Positions 1 to 8,838 of a DNA stretch of 64,000 nt are shown here, piece by piece. This stretch comes from Bog-473 sp963701955. GTDB taxonomy: Bacteria; Actinomycetota; Acidimicrobiia; Acidimicrobiales; RAAP-2. The stretch covers positions 2,542,001 to 2,606,000 of the forward strand of contig OY969694.1 in assembly GCA_963701955.1 (NCBI GenBank), written 5' to 3'. The notes beneath the pieces are model-generated. The model did not search any database and was not told where the DNA came from. It saw only the letters and a program-made list of their open reading frames with translations. Numbering within the stretch: the first letter of the stretch is position 1; every line of letters begins with the position of its first letter. The position numbers were made by a program, and so were the translations under genes.

Positions 1-726
1 CGAGCGCGGCACCACGCCCGAGCACTTCGCCACCATCGCGGCCAAGAACTGGAACTACGGCGCCGCGTGCCCGTTCGCGCACCGCCGCTCGGACCACGTA
101 CGTCACGCCCGAGGAGGTGCTGGCCGCCAGGATGGTGGCCGAGCCGCTCACGACCATGATGTGCTGCCCGCCCGACGACGGCGCCGCCTGCATCATCGTG
201 GCCCGCGAGGACCTCGTGCGCAGCCGCCAGCCCGGCCGCCCGGTCGTGCGCGCCCTGGCGTCGGCGCTCATGTCGGAGACCTACGCGCCGGGCCACACCT
301 TCGTCGGCCCGGTGGTCGGCCCGTCCACCATGACCCGCGACACGGCCAAGCTCGTGCTACGAGGCGGCCGGCCTCGGCCCCGAGGACGTGAGCGTGGCCT
401 ACTGCCACGACGCCTTCGTGAACGAGGAGCTCGAGTACTACGAGCTGCTCGGCTTCTGCGCCGAGGGCGAGGCGGAGAAGCTCGTCGTCGAGGGCGAGAC
501 GGGCCCGGGCGGGCGCATCCCGTTCAACACCGACGGCGGGTTGCTGGCCCGCGGCCACCCGGGCGGGCCGACGGGCGTGGCCATGCTGCACGAGGCGGTG
601 CTGCAGCTGCGCGGCGAGGCCGAGGGCCGCCAGGTCGAGGACGCCACGGTGGCGTTGACGCACCTCGTGGGCGGGGGCAGCATCGCCACCGTCAATCTCT
701 TGGGTGTGGAGAGGAGCAAGACATGA
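1..726 (+). CDS. Thiolase-family (SCP-x / lipid-transfer type) protein, 3' part, two frame breaks
   Basis: The left window edge removes the start, so only about the last 240 residues are present. They read as one thiolase-like C-terminus through three frames: NWNYGAACPFAHRR from base 2, VTPEEVLAARMVAEPLT from about 102, and VAYCHDAFVNEELEYYE from about 358. Deleting one base near 99 and one near 357 restores a single frame. GHPGGPTG near 550-580 matches the loop holding the thiolase catalytic histidine. The usual C-terminal cysteine motif is not visible (the text reads THLVGGGS), which fits the non-condensing SCP-x-like branch. Members act on acyl-CoA or sterol side-chain CoA esters. The stop overlaps the next start as ATGA, so the two genes are probably co-translated. 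Family call is firm; substrate is unknown. Confidence 0.82.
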
Positions 727-1104
727 CGACGAGCGACGAGCGCCGGGCGGCCGGCAAGGAGATCCAGGGCCAGCTGTGGCCGGCGATCCTGAAGGGCCCG
801 ATCGGGGCAGTTCCCCGCGGCCAAGCTGGCGCCGGACTACTTCGACCACGTGCAGCAGAGCGCGTTCGGCGACATCTGGTCGCGCCCGGGCCTCCCGGTG
901 CGGGACCGCTCCATGATCACCGTCGCCCTCCTGACCGCGCTGGGCCAGCCCGAGGAGCTGCGCTCGCACATCGCCGGCGCGCTGAACGTCGGCATCTCGC
1001 GCGAGGAGATCGTCGAGGTCATCATGCACACCTCGATCTACGCCGGCGTGCCCGCGGCGGGCTCGGCGCTGCGGGTGGCCGCCGACGTCCTCGGCACCGA
1101 CTGA
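723..1104 (+). CDS. Carboxymuconolactone decarboxylase (CMD/AhpD-like) family protein, one frame break
   Basis: About 126 residues. It starts at the ATG overlapping the upstream stop (ATGA) and reads MTTSDERRAAGKEIQGQLWP. The frame then shifts near 806 (one extra g) into a stretch with FGDIWSRPGLPVRDRSMITV and GISREEIVEVIMHTSIYAG. The 'R(D/E)RSM...L' and 'EI.E...H...Y.G.P' spacing is typical of gamma-carboxymuconolactone decarboxylase-like helical proteins (usual length 110-130). No Cys-x-x-Cys of peroxidase-type AhpD is visible, so a decarboxylase or unassigned ring-cleavage role is more likely than peroxidase. Coupling to a thiolase-like gene suggests a CoA-linked degradation pathway, which is inference. 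Confidence 0.78.
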
Positions 1105-1113
1105 CGGCGCGTC

Positions 1114-2006
1114 CTAGCCGCCTCCGGGTTCCAGCGCAGGCGTTCCAGCGCGCCGCGTCTGCCTGCTCGGCGACGGCCACGAGCTCGCTCCAGTCGGCGC
1201 CGCCGAGCCCGCTCGCCACCGCACCGTCGAGCACGCCCTTGACGGCGGCCGCCACCGGCGTCGGCGCGCCGAGCGTGGTGCCCCAGTCCACGATCAGGCC
1301 GGCGTCCTTCGCCGCCAGCTCCAGCGCGAACTGCGTGGGCCGGCCCCGGCCGTCGATCGTCTCGACCTGGCGGTCGATGTAGAAGTTCGACGCCCCCGCG
1401 GTGCGCAGGATCTCGACCGCCTTCTGCACGTCGATGCCCGCCTTGGTCGCCATGGCCAGCCCCTCGAGGCTGACCCACGTCGTGGTGAAGGCGATGAGGC
1501 TGTTGAGCAGCTTCATGGTGTTGCCGAGCCCGAGCGGGCCGACGTGGAACGTGGCCCGGCCGAGCGGCTCGAGCACCGGCAGGACACGGGCGACGGGCTC
1601 GTCGTCGCCACCGACCATGAAGACGAGCATCCGCTTCTCGGCGCCGATCGACGCCGCCGGTCAGGGGCGCCTCGACGAGGTGGTGGCCCGAGCCCGCCAG
1701 ACTCTCTCCCAGCTCGCGCACGACGGCGGGGCTGTTCGTCGACAGGTCGACGAGGACGGCACCGGACGGCGCCGCGGCCGCCCAGGCGTCGGCCACGGCC
1801 GCCACGACGTCGGGCGTCGGCAGCGACAGCAGGGTGACGTCGGCCGCTCGGGCCACCGACGCCACGTCCGGCGCGGCCGTCGCCCCCTCGACCGCCGCCA
1901 TGGCCTCGGCGTCGACGTCGTGCACCACGACCTCGTTGCCGTCGGCCACGAGATTCGCTGCGATGCACCCGCCGATGTTCCCCAACCCGATCACACCCGT
2001 CGCCAT
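1114..2006 (-). CDS. 3-hydroxyisobutyrate dehydrogenase-like NAD(P)-dependent oxidoreductase, frame breaks
   Basis: Beta-hydroxyacid dehydrogenase of the 6-phosphogluconate dehydrogenase-like superfamily, about 297 residues when repaired. The N-terminal Rossmann fold has GVIGLGNIGGCIAANL. APLTGGV precedes a frame break near 1650, where one extra base sits in the region that should read GGVIGAEKRML. The second domain has GLGNTMKLLNSL, where the lysine is the catalytic residue of the family. A further indel near 1150 hides the natural stop, which I place at 1114-1116. It is transcribed toward the upstream operon (convergent). Likely substrates are 3-hydroxyisobutyrate, tartronate semialdehyde or a related short hydroxyacid; the sequence does not separate them. 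Confidence 0.84.
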
Positions 2007-2146
2007 CGACCCTCCCCGAGTCGTGTTCCGTCCGAAACGACAAGAATCCCTGGTGGCAGCGCCTCCGTCCCGCGGAGTCCCGACGGACGAGAGCGTATAG
2101 TGAAGCCTGACTCGAGTGTCAGGGAACCCAGGGGGTGGGCCGAATC

Positions 2147-3318
2147 ATGGGGCTGCGCGACCACGTCATCTGCGACAGCGACCTGCACGTCATGGAGCCG
2201 CCGGACCTGTGGGAGCGCTACATCGACCCGGCCTACGCCCACGCCGCGCCGCGGGGCCTCTCCGAGATCACCCGCGACATGCGGGTGCGGGTCAAGAACC
2301 ACGTGATGCTCCGCATGGGCCCCACCCGCCCGATGCGCGTCGAGGGCCGCAAGACCGGCTGGCAGAAGGACCACGACACCGTCTACGCCGCGTCCGAGGC
2401 CCGGGGCTGGGACGCCCAGTCGCAGATCGACGCCATGGACGCCGAGGGGCTCGACCTCGCCGTGCTCTTCCCGTCGCGCGGGCCTGTTCGTGCTCGGCCT
2501 CGACTCGTCCGAGCAGATCGGCGCCGACGGCCTCGAGCCCGAGTTCGCGACGGCGATCGCCCGCGCCTACAACGACTGGCTGAAGGACTTCTGCGACGAC
2601 GCGCCCGACCGCATGTACGGGGCGGGCATGGTGGCGGCCCACGACGTCGACGGCGCGGTCGAAGAGGCGCGGCGCTGCGTGGAGGAGCTCGGCTTCAAGG
2701 CGATCTTCCTGCCGCCGGCGGCGGTGAACCGCCGGCCCTGGCACCACCCGGCGTACGACCCGCTGTGGGCGGAGATCGAACGGCTCGGCGTGCCGCTGGC
2801 CTTCCACGGCGGCGGCCAGACGTACCTGACGCCGGACTTCGGGCTGGAGGTGCTCGACAAGCTGATGCTGTGGCACACCTTCAGCCAGCCGCTGGGGATC
2901 CAGTTCGTCGACGGCGTGCCTCTGCGGCGGCGGCGTCCTCGAGCGCTTCCCGAACCTGAAGGTGGCGCTCCTGGAGGGCAACTGCTCGTGGGCGCCGTGG
3001 TTCATGTACCGGCTCGACGAGCACTGGGAGTGGACGGGCTGGTACGAGGCGCCGGAGCTCACGATGCCGCCGTCGGAGTACTTCAAGCGCAACTGCTGGG
3101 TCTCGGTCGAGGTCGACGAGGTGACCGTGCCGCACTTCGTCGAGACGTTCGGCGACGAGAAGCTGGTCTTCTCGACCGATTACCCCCACGGGGACTCGAA
3201 GTACCCCCACGCCGTGGACTCGTTCGACAAGCTGCCGCTCTCCGACGAGACGAAGGCTCGGATCGTGAGCACGAACTGGTCCGCCCTCTACGACATCCCC
3301 CTCACCAAGCGAGTCTGA
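2147..3318 (+). CDS. Amidohydrolase 2-family metal-dependent hydrolase, two frame breaks
   Basis: About 390 residues, TIM-barrel amidohydrolase of the aminocarboxymuconate-semialdehyde decarboxylase-like group. Visible pieces in order: ICDSDLHVMEPPDLW (N-terminal metal site, with an 'SDxH' variant of the usual HxH), AIARAYNDWLKDFC, FKAIFLPPAAVNRRPWHHP, VPLAFHGGG (metal His), and VFSTDYPHGDSKYP (the conserved Asp of the C-terminal metal motif). Single-base breaks lie near 2480 and 2922. I chose ATG 2147 over the upstream GTG 2135 because it has a G-rich ribosome site just before it and fits family starts. It stands alone after a short intergenic region. Such enzymes hydrolyse or decarboxylate ring-derived acids; the exact substrate is unknown. 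Confidence 0.86.
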
Positions 3319-3423
3319 TCGTCAGAACCAGCTCAGGCCCGCGCTCAGCGACGATTTGGCCTCAACGGTTCAACCTCATCCGTGCTGAACTCTGGAAACG
3401 ACTAGTCCAACGACGGATCATTG

Positions 3424-4335
3424 ATGAACCTTGCGGCGACGGACGACGATGCAGCAATCAGGGCAAGCATGTTTGCTCATCTCGACCGGTTGCTCGAACG
3501 GAACCCAGATGGGGCTCTGACTTCGGCAGCGATCAACCAGTTTGACTTTGATGGGCAGAACCTTCGGCTCATCGTTCAAAGCGGGATCTGGAAGCCCGCT
3601 CGACTATCCGCAGCGCTCACGATTCGCACCACCTACACGCCACCAAATCAGCCGCCACCTTACGTCGATCTCCAGGGAGATGACGGACGCGTCAGATACA
3701 AGTATCGCGGCATCGATCCCAACCATGCCGATAACCGCGGATTGCGCGAAGCCATGACGCGGAACTTGCCTTTGGCATATTTCGTTGGTGTCGACCGCGG
3801 AATTTACGTTCCCCGATACCCCGTGTGGCTCGTAGACGAGGAACCTTCGCAACACGAATTTGTACTGGCGCTAGACGAGGGCCAGCGACTGGCCCCTCTC
3901 GGTGGCAAGGACGCGTTGCAACGTGGATACATTGAAAGGCTGACAACGGCTCGGCTTCATCAGCCGGTGTTTCGAGCTCGAGTCCTTCGCGCCTACAGGG
4001 ATCGATGCGCGATGTGTCAACTGAACCATCCTGAGCTGCTGGATGCAGCCCACATTCTGCCTGATCGGCATCCGAAGGGTGATCCCGTCGTTCCGAATGG
4101 GCTATCTCTCTGCAAGATCCACCACGCTGCGTACGACGTGAATTTGCTCGGCGTGCGACGGGACCTGACGATAGAAGTATCTCAGCGCCTTATGGATGAG
4201 GTTGATGGTCCGATGTTGAGTCACGGGCTGCAAGGCGTGAACGGCCTCCGACTCACAGTCCCGAGGGAGCGGAAATCGCAGCCCGACCCGGAACGCCTGG
4301 AACTTCGCTATTCGGAATTTCGACAAGCGAGCTGA
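3424..4335 (+). CDS. HNH endonuclease-domain protein, predicted restriction endonuclease (COG3440-like)
   Basis: 303 residues, intact. The C-terminal third is an HNH module of the HNH_2 kind: CAMC (zinc-type cysteine pair), LLDAAHILP (first His), VVPNGLSLCKIHHAAYD (Asn and last His). The N-terminal about 180 residues resemble the recognition part of predicted modification-dependent endonucleases, but I cannot name the domain. GC and codon use are visibly lower than in the flanking metabolic genes, and the gene sits just outside a tRNA-Gly fragment with integrase-arm-like repeats, so lateral transfer is likely. ATG 3424 is preferred to the TTG one codon earlier. A role in restricting foreign or modified DNA is inference from the family. 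Confidence 0.85.
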   Translation: MNLAATDDDAAIRASMFAHLDRLLERNPDGALTSAAINQFDFDGQNLRLIVQSGIWKPARLSAALTIRTTYTPPNQPPPYVDLQGDDGRVRYKYRGIDPNHADNRGLREAMTRNLPLAYFVGVDRGIYVPRYPVWLVDEEPSQHEFVLALDEGQRLAPLGGKDALQRGYIERLTTARLHQPVFRARVLRAYRDRCAMCQLNHPELLDAAHILPDRHPKGDPVVPNGLSLCKIHHAAYDVNLLGVRRDLTIEVSQRLMDEVDGPMLSHGLQGVNGLRLTVPRERKSQPDPERLELRYSEFRQAS

Positions 4336-4346
4336 TCGCCTCGACG

Positions 4347-4418
4347 CGCGTTCTCAGCCTGGGTAGCTGAGGACGCGCCCTTCGTGTTGCACGCACGCTG
4401 TTGCACGTTTGTTGCACG
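4347..4418. repeat. Hairpin plus GCACG short-repeat array, left copy (arm-type attachment site candidate)
   Basis: A 12-bp stem (CGCGTTCTCAGC at 4347-4358 with GCTGAGGACGCG at 4366-4377, 7-nt loop) is followed by GCACG at 4389, 4393, 4403 and 4414. The last three have 10- and 11-bp steps. The same hairpin and the same 10/11 spacing occur at 24409-24477, and in both places the tRNA-Gly 3' half begins 75-76 bp after the last GCACG start. This is the layout expected of integrase arm sites beside an att core. The hairpin may also terminate the HNH gene. Confidence 0.6.
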
Positions 4419-4488
4419 ACACGGATCAGAGCCGCTCGGTCGGAAATATGGAGCTGCCAAAAACCGAATGTGAGCTGCGGTTTCGGAT

Positions 4489-4533
4489 GAGAGCGGGCGA
4501 CGAGAATCGAACTCGCGTTCTCAGCTTGGAAGC
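4489..4533 (-). repeat. tRNA-Gly 3'-half fragment, copy A (att-site direct repeat)
   Basis: About 45 bp matching the 3' half of the intact tRNA-Gly at 24553-24622, from anticodon loop to acceptor end, in the same orientation. It differs from the intact gene at two paired T-stem positions that copy B shares, plus one missing g in the anticodon loop. The 5' half of a tRNA is absent, so it cannot be functional. Duplicating the 3' half of a tRNA is the standard scar of tyrosine-recombinase integration. Confidence 0.8.
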
Positions 4534-4844
4534 ATTTCGGCGAGGCCTTCCTGTCCAGGACATTCCCAGTACTCCCAGCACGGACGGCGATTCCTCCAGA
4601 CCGTTAGTTACCGCGGGAGACCACTGAATGCCACTGCTTCGCGCACGATTCGCGCACGAACTTGACCATGCAAGACGGGCCCAAGTCCGCACGTCTCACG
4701 ACGCGACCTGGCCGATGTCCAGCCGTAGGACTCGCGGGCGAGGAGACGCCACGGGCATTGCAACAAGAGTGAGTCGCCACTACGCTCCGCTCGACACACA
4801 GTGGCAGCCCCTCCGCACGGGCGAGATCGGGAGGAGGTTCCGGG

Positions 4845-6536
4845 ATGAGACGACGACGAACAGGCGCGCCGATGGTGGCATTGGCACTCGGCGTCGTCCT
4901 CGCGTTCGCCACGGTCTCGATGGCCTCGGCCGGGCAACGCGGCACGACTAAGGGTGACCACGCGACATCGCCCGCTGGCCTTCTTGCCGTGTCCGGAGAA
5001 CTCAGCGGCATCGCGGCGACGCACGGTGTGGCCTGGGCCGTGGGCTACTCGGGCACTCGCGAGAACAGCAAGGCCCTGACGCTCTACTGGAACGGCCACC
5101 GCTGGCAGCGCGAAGCCAACCCGAGTCCTCCCGGCGCCGAGCTTTCGGCAGTGGCCGCCAAGTCTCCCACCGACGTCTGGGCCGTCGGCACCGTCGGCTT
5201 CGAACCCAATCCCACCAAGACCTTGATCCTGCACTGGACCGGAAAGAAGTGGGTGGAGACGCCGAGCATCCCCGGCAGCCTCTCAGCGGTGGCCGCCACC
5301 TCGCCCACCAATGCCTGGGCCGTCGGCGGGACGCACGACGGTGCCGCGCTGATCCTGCACTGGAACGGCCAAAAGTGGCGACAGACGCCGAGCCCCGCCG
5401 GCTATCTCAATGGGGTGGCGGCGACGTCGCCCACCAACGCCTGGGCCGTCGGCGGGACGTCGGGCGGCAGCCAGGACACCCTGATCCTGCACTGGAACGG
5501 AGAAGCGTGGCAGCAGACCCCGAGCCCGAGCGTGGGCGGCGATCAGGGCCTGGGCAGCATCCTCCTCGGCGTGGAGGCCTCGCCGGACCGCCCGGTATTG
5601 GCGGTGGGCGACGGCGACAACTGTGGGTGTGGTCCAGGGACCCCCCTCGTCGAGCGGTGGAACGGGCACACGTGGGGAGAAGACTCCACATCGCAACAGA
5701 ACAGCATCGACCTCTCAGGGGTGGCCGCCCTCCCGAGGGGCACGGCGTGGGCAGTCGGACAGAGCGGCTCGGGCGACGGCCCGACGAATGGCGTGATCCT
5801 GGAGTGGAACGGCTCCGCATGGACGAGCGTGCCCGTTCCGGGTCTCGGATCCCAGGTAGGCGCCCTCTCAGGTGTCGCCGCGACATCTCGTTCCAACGCG
5901 TGGGCCGTCGGATGGGAGAGTTCGGTCAGTATCGCGAGCGCGAACGCTGCGGGACCTGGTGACCCGGGAACCCCCGGGATCCTGATCCAGCACTGGAACG
6001 GCACGGCGTGGACACCCCAGACCAAGCTCGGCCCGGCTACGACGCCCGCCGCCGTTGCAACAACAACGACGACGCTGGCGCCGACGACCACCACATTCTC
6101 GACAACCACGACCACCACGCCGCCGCCCACCACGACGTCCCCTCCGTCGACGTCGGCGGCCGGGGGCCCCCTCCTCGGCAGCGCGGCCTGGGTTGGGGCA
6201 TTGGGTTTTGCGGGGCAGGGGGTCCAGGGCTTTGGTGAAGTAGCTCCCGCCGCCATCAATGCCGCAGGAGGCAATGCACCGGGCTCGTATGTGAACTCTA
6301 TTTCGTGGTCGAACTGGGGTGCACCGCAGGCGATGGGGCAGGGGCAATCTACCTACGTCTCAAATCCGAACGCGGCCCTCTCTGACGCAACGCAAGACAC
6401 GGTCACAGTGGTCGCCTTCGACCTCGGGAGTTGCAATGGCGGTCCGCCGGCGTACGAGGAGGTCGAGTGGTACTCCCCCGGTCAAGGGCAGACATTCGAC
6501 CCGAGCAGCGCCACCAACGCCTGCACCGGGCAATAG
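4845..6536 (+). CDS. Secreted Trp-rich repeat (propeller-like) protein with Thr-rich linker
   Basis: 563 residues, intact. ATG 4845 follows a strong ribosome site (gggaggagg). The N-terminus is a signal peptide: basic start, then a hydrophobic run ending ATVSMASAG. Residues about 40-390 hold roughly seven repeats of 40-50 residues, each with an 'SPT..WAVG' strand and an 'ILHWNG..W..TPSP' strand, suggesting a beta-propeller of the galactose-oxidase/BNR kind. No sialidase catalytic residues can be assigned. A Thr/Pro-rich linker (about 395-435, TTTTLAPTTTTFSTTTTTT) leads to a C-terminal domain with ISWSNWG and two cysteines, a motif seen at the ends of other exported actinobacterial proteins. 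It is the only gene between two tRNA-Gly fragments, so it may be the sole cargo of a small inserted unit. Binding or adhesion is a guess. Confidence 0.8.
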   Translation: MRRRRTGAPMVALALGVVLAFATVSMASAGQRGTTKGDHATSPAGLLAVSGELSGIAATHGVAWAVGYSGTRENSKALTLYWNGHRWQREANPSPPGAELSAVAAKSPTDVWAVGTVGFEPNPTKTLILHWTGKKWVETPSIPGSLSAVAATSPTNAWAVGGTHDGAALILHWNGQKWRQTPSPAGYLNGVAATSPTNAWAVGGTSGGSQDTLILHWNGEAWQQTPSPSVGGDQGLGSILLGVEASPDRPVLAVGDGDNCGCGPGTPLVERWNGHTWGEDSTSQQNSIDLSGVAALPRGTAWAVGQSGSGDGPTNGVILEWNGSAWTSVPVPGLGSQVGALSGVAATSRSNAWAVGWESSVSIASANAAGPGDPGTPGILIQHWNGTAWTPQTKLGPATTPAAVATTTTTLAPTTTTFSTTTTTTPPPTTTSPPSTSAAGGPLLGSAAWVGALGFAGQGVQGFGEVAPAAINAAGGNAPGSYVNSISWSNWGAPQAMGQGQSTYVSNPNAALSDATQDTVTVVAFDLGSCNGGPPAYEEVEWYSPGQGQTFDPSSATNACTGQ

Positions 6537-6735
6537 GACGCGGCGAGGTCAGTCCCGACCGTCCTGGTCGCCTTCGAAGTGTGCTGCGCGAATGGCGTGA
6601 CCGATACCGACGCACTCGACGTGTGGCGACGCCGGAGCCTCGTCCGGAACGTGTCGCCCGGCCACCGGGGCCGGAGTGTCAAGCATCTCCGTCAGTTTTA
6701 GACCCCACCGGCGACACCCCACCGGCGACGTTTGT

Positions 6736-6780
6736 GAGAGCGGGCGACGAGAATCGAACTCGCGTTCTCAGCTTGGGAAG
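6736..6780 (-). repeat. tRNA-Gly 3'-half fragment, copy B (att-site direct repeat)
   Basis: A 45-bp copy of the same tRNA-Gly 3' half, ending within the anticodon loop (GCTTGGGAAG at the right edge). It carries the same two T-stem differences from the intact gene as copy A, so A and B descend from one sequence. The tRNA 5' half is missing. In translation such fragments give the familiar false peptide DENRTRVLSLGS; no protein should be called here. Confidence 0.82.
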
Positions 6781-6890
6781 CCCTGCGAGGGGTGCCATGT
6801 GAACTGCTGAAACGCAGAAAAGTCCAGTTCAATCCGTTTCGCACGGAACCGCTGGTATTCGCTGTTGTCCCCTGTATGTCGTGGCTTGTT

Positions 6891-6977
6891 GCACGAAATG
6901 GGTCCAAATTGGTCTGTTGCACGCTGTTGCACGGAGCCCCGGCCGTTCTCGGCCTTGAGCGCTGAGAGGACCCGTCG
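6891..6977. repeat. GCACG array and hairpin to the right of copy B (second arm candidate)
   Basis: GCACG occurs at 6891, 6919 and 6929 (steps of 28 and 10), the first followed by AAA and the last by GA. The region right of the intact tRNA has GCACGAAA at 24721, then GCACG at 24748 and 24758 (steps 27 and 10). An imperfect hairpin related to the one at 4347 follows at about 6949-6977. Together with the array at 24440-24477 this gives arm-like sites just inside both ends of the 6.7-24.5 kb segment. Confidence 0.5.
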
Positions 6978-7092
6978 ACTTCCTGTGTCCTGCTGTCAGG
7001 GCACACGGAACCAGCGAACCGGGCGCCAGCTGAGCGAGGGTCGCCACGCACGGCGTGGGCCTCGTGAGCCCAGAATCTGCGAGGATCGGACC

Positions 7093-7626
7093 ATGGCTCA
7101 TCGTCCCATTCGCATTTTGGGCGACCCAGTTCTTCGCTCTACTTGTCGGGAGGTGGAGGCGTTTGACCACGGGCTCGTCAGCCTTGTGGCAGACCTCGAA
7201 GAGACCGTCGCCAACCCTGGTCGCGCTGGCCTCGCAGCAAACCAGATCGGGGTCGTCCGCCGTGTCTTCTCATGGCATATCGATGGTGAGGTGGGGCACC
7301 TCGTCAACCCAGTGATCGAAGCCGAGGAAGGTGAACAGGACGACGATGGCGAAGAAGGCTGCCTCTCAATACCTGGGCTGTTTTATCCCTGTCCTCGGGC
7401 AGAGTTCGTCAGGGCGCGAGGGTTCAATCAGCACGGTGAGGCGGTGGTGCTCGAAGGTCACGGCATGATGGCGCGCTGTATCCAGCACGAGGTGGACCAC
7501 CTCAACGGCCGCCTCTTCATCGACCGGCTGTCGGGGGCAGTTCGCAGGCAGGCGATGCGGGACCTGCGGCAGCTCTCTGCTTCGGGCGACAGCCAGTCGG
7601 CCGTGTCCGAACCTCTCTGGCATTGA
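7093..7626 (+). CDS. def: Peptide deformylase
   Basis: 177 residues, intact; ATG 7093 follows gaggatcgg. Peptide deformylase removes the formyl group from the N-terminal methionine of new proteins in the cytoplasm. All three family motifs are present: GRAGLAANQIG (motif 1), EEGCLSIPG (motif 2, Cys ligand) and QHEVDHLNG (motif 3, HExxH with two His ligands and the catalytic Glu). Residues in the loop before motif 2 (EEGEQDDDGEEG) are unusually acidic. It stands alone just inside the accessory segment, away from fmt or other translation genes, so it may be an additional, possibly inhibitor-resistant copy; that is inference because the rest of the genome is not visible. Confidence 0.93.
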   Translation: MAHRPIRILGDPVLRSTCREVEAFDHGLVSLVADLEETVANPGRAGLAANQIGVVRRVFSWHIDGEVGHLVNPVIEAEEGEQDDDGEEGCLSIPGLFYPCPRAEFVRARGFNQHGEAVVLEGHGMMARCIQHEVDHLNGRLFIDRLSGAVRRQAMRDLRQLSASGDSQSAVSEPLWH

Positions 7627-7666
7627 GTGTCGACTGGCGAACCGGGGCAGCCTCGGTGATGGTTGG

Positions 7667-8182
7667 TCAATCAATGCGCTGGCTAAGAAGCTGTCCCGGC
7701 CATCCATCTCGATCGAAAGCCCCCGTGGCAGTAAACCCAGCTGACTCGTAGTACCGGACGAGTTGTTGTTGCCCGCCTGCCCAGCAATCGACTCGCAGAA
7801 GGCTGAGGCCTCTCGAGCGGCAGTCAGCGCGTGCATGATCCAAGAGTTCGGTGCCGATCCCGTGCCCGATAAATGATCTCGATGTCAAAAGGAGATAGAT
7901 GTACAGATTGCGTTCGTCGCTCACTGGAGCGTAGGAGGGCGAGCTCTCACTGACTTCAAGCGCACCGACTACGTCGCCGTCCTTTTCTGCGACGGTGAGG
8001 CCAGGGCTCCTCGCCAGTCGGGCAACCCGTTCCCTGGTCTCAGGTCGCTGTGACCAAGGCTCGCTACCCCATTGTCCGCTAAGTCCCCGTTGGGTGAGCC
8101 ACAGGACCGCTTCGTCAAAGAGATTGAGCAGTGGTGACTCGTCATCGAGGGTGCCCGGACGAAGATGAACCGGCATCGCCAT
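7667..8182 (-). CDS. GNAT-family N-acetyltransferase
   Basis: 171 residues, intact. It has the N-terminal 'VHLRPGTLDDE' strand-turn of GNATs and an acetyl-CoA pocket with IGHGIGTELLDHARA (the R/Q-x-x-G-x-G/A loop, here with His in place of the first basic residue). The end, QLVRYYESAGF, is the usual Y-E-x-x-G-F near the C-terminus. It converges with the deformylase gene, with 40 bp between them. The small-molecule or protein substrate cannot be predicted. Two further GNATs of similar size (8337-8756 and 17784-18305) lie in the same segment. Confidence 0.86.
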   Translation of the reverse strand: MAMPVHLRPGTLDDESPLLNLFDEAVLWLTQRGLSGQWGSEPWSQRPETRERVARLARSPGLTVAEKDGDVVGALEVSESSPSYAPVSDERNLYIYLLLTSRSFIGHGIGTELLDHARADCRSRGLSLLRVDCWAGGQQQLVRYYESAGFTATGAFDRDGWPGQLLSQRID

Positions 8183-8336
8183 GACTCTATGGCGTCACTC
8201 TCGTCACCTGGACACGCCCAGCCTCGACCAACGGGGGCGGCGGAATCTGAGTCCACGGGGTCCGGAGTGCAGGCCGTCTAAGCAGCCAGCGATAGGCCAG
8301 AAGTGGCTCCCAGCCGGCAGTGAACGGGAGAAGTCA

Positions 8337-8756
8337 CTAAGTGGCTGGATGGCCTAGATGGATGAGGCCAGCCGAAGTTGGCTCGAATCCGCAAGCTTCG
8401 TAGTAGAAGCTTCCGAGGTCATCCTCGAAGTCGACGTGCAGCCACTCGCAGCCAGCTCTGCCTGCCTCCTCCCTGGCCACCTGGACGAGATGTGTCCCGA
8501 TTCCCTTTCCCCGAGAACCCGAGGCCACCATCGTGTCTTGAATCCAGGCGTGTACAGAGCCGTCCCAGATCACGTTCACGAAGCCAACGAGTCGACCGTT
8601 GTCCCGAGCAACGACCCACCCGAGGCTGTGTCGGGCGACAAGGGACTGCCAGTCCCACTCGTCCGCCGCGAACAGTCTGGTCTCGAACGCCTCAGCATGG
8701 AGGGCGTTCACCTCGTCATTCTGGAGGTCTCCGCGCCACCGGTACTTGATCGACAT
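8337..8756 (-). CDS. GNAT-family N-acetyltransferase (short)
   Basis: 139 residues, intact, a minimal GNAT. LVGFVNVIWDG forms the central strand, and VASGSRGKGIGTHLVQVA is a textbook acetyl-CoA pyrophosphate loop (R-G-K-G-I-G). YEACGFEPT gives the C-terminal Y-E-x-x-G-F. It is transcribed away from the LLM oxidoreductase gene at 8839, with 82 bp between the starts. The substrate is unknown. This length and layout are common for uncharacterised actinobacterial GNATs. Confidence 0.86.
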   Translation of the reverse strand: MSIKYRWRGDLQNDEVNALHAEAFETRLFAADEWDWQSLVARHSLGWVVARDNGRLVGFVNVIWDGSVHAWIQDTMVASGSRGKGIGTHLVQVAREEAGRAGCEWLHVDFEDDLGSFYYEACGFEPTSAGLIHLGHPAT

Positions 8757-8838
8757 CCGTCCAGTATTTCAGGCCACTGCCACAGCACCCCGTCCCGGCA
8801 TTTCGGGGCACTCTGATCCCACCTCGTAATCTCTACTC

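Noticed and set aside
4426..4692. Minus-strand frame containing RTRVRFSSPA
   Set aside because: Also a false translation of the tRNA-Gly 3' half, not a protein.
6431..6802. Open frame ending with DENRTRVLSLGS-like text
   Set aside because: That peptide is the well-known false translation of a tRNA 3' half. The DNA here is the tRNA-Gly fragment.
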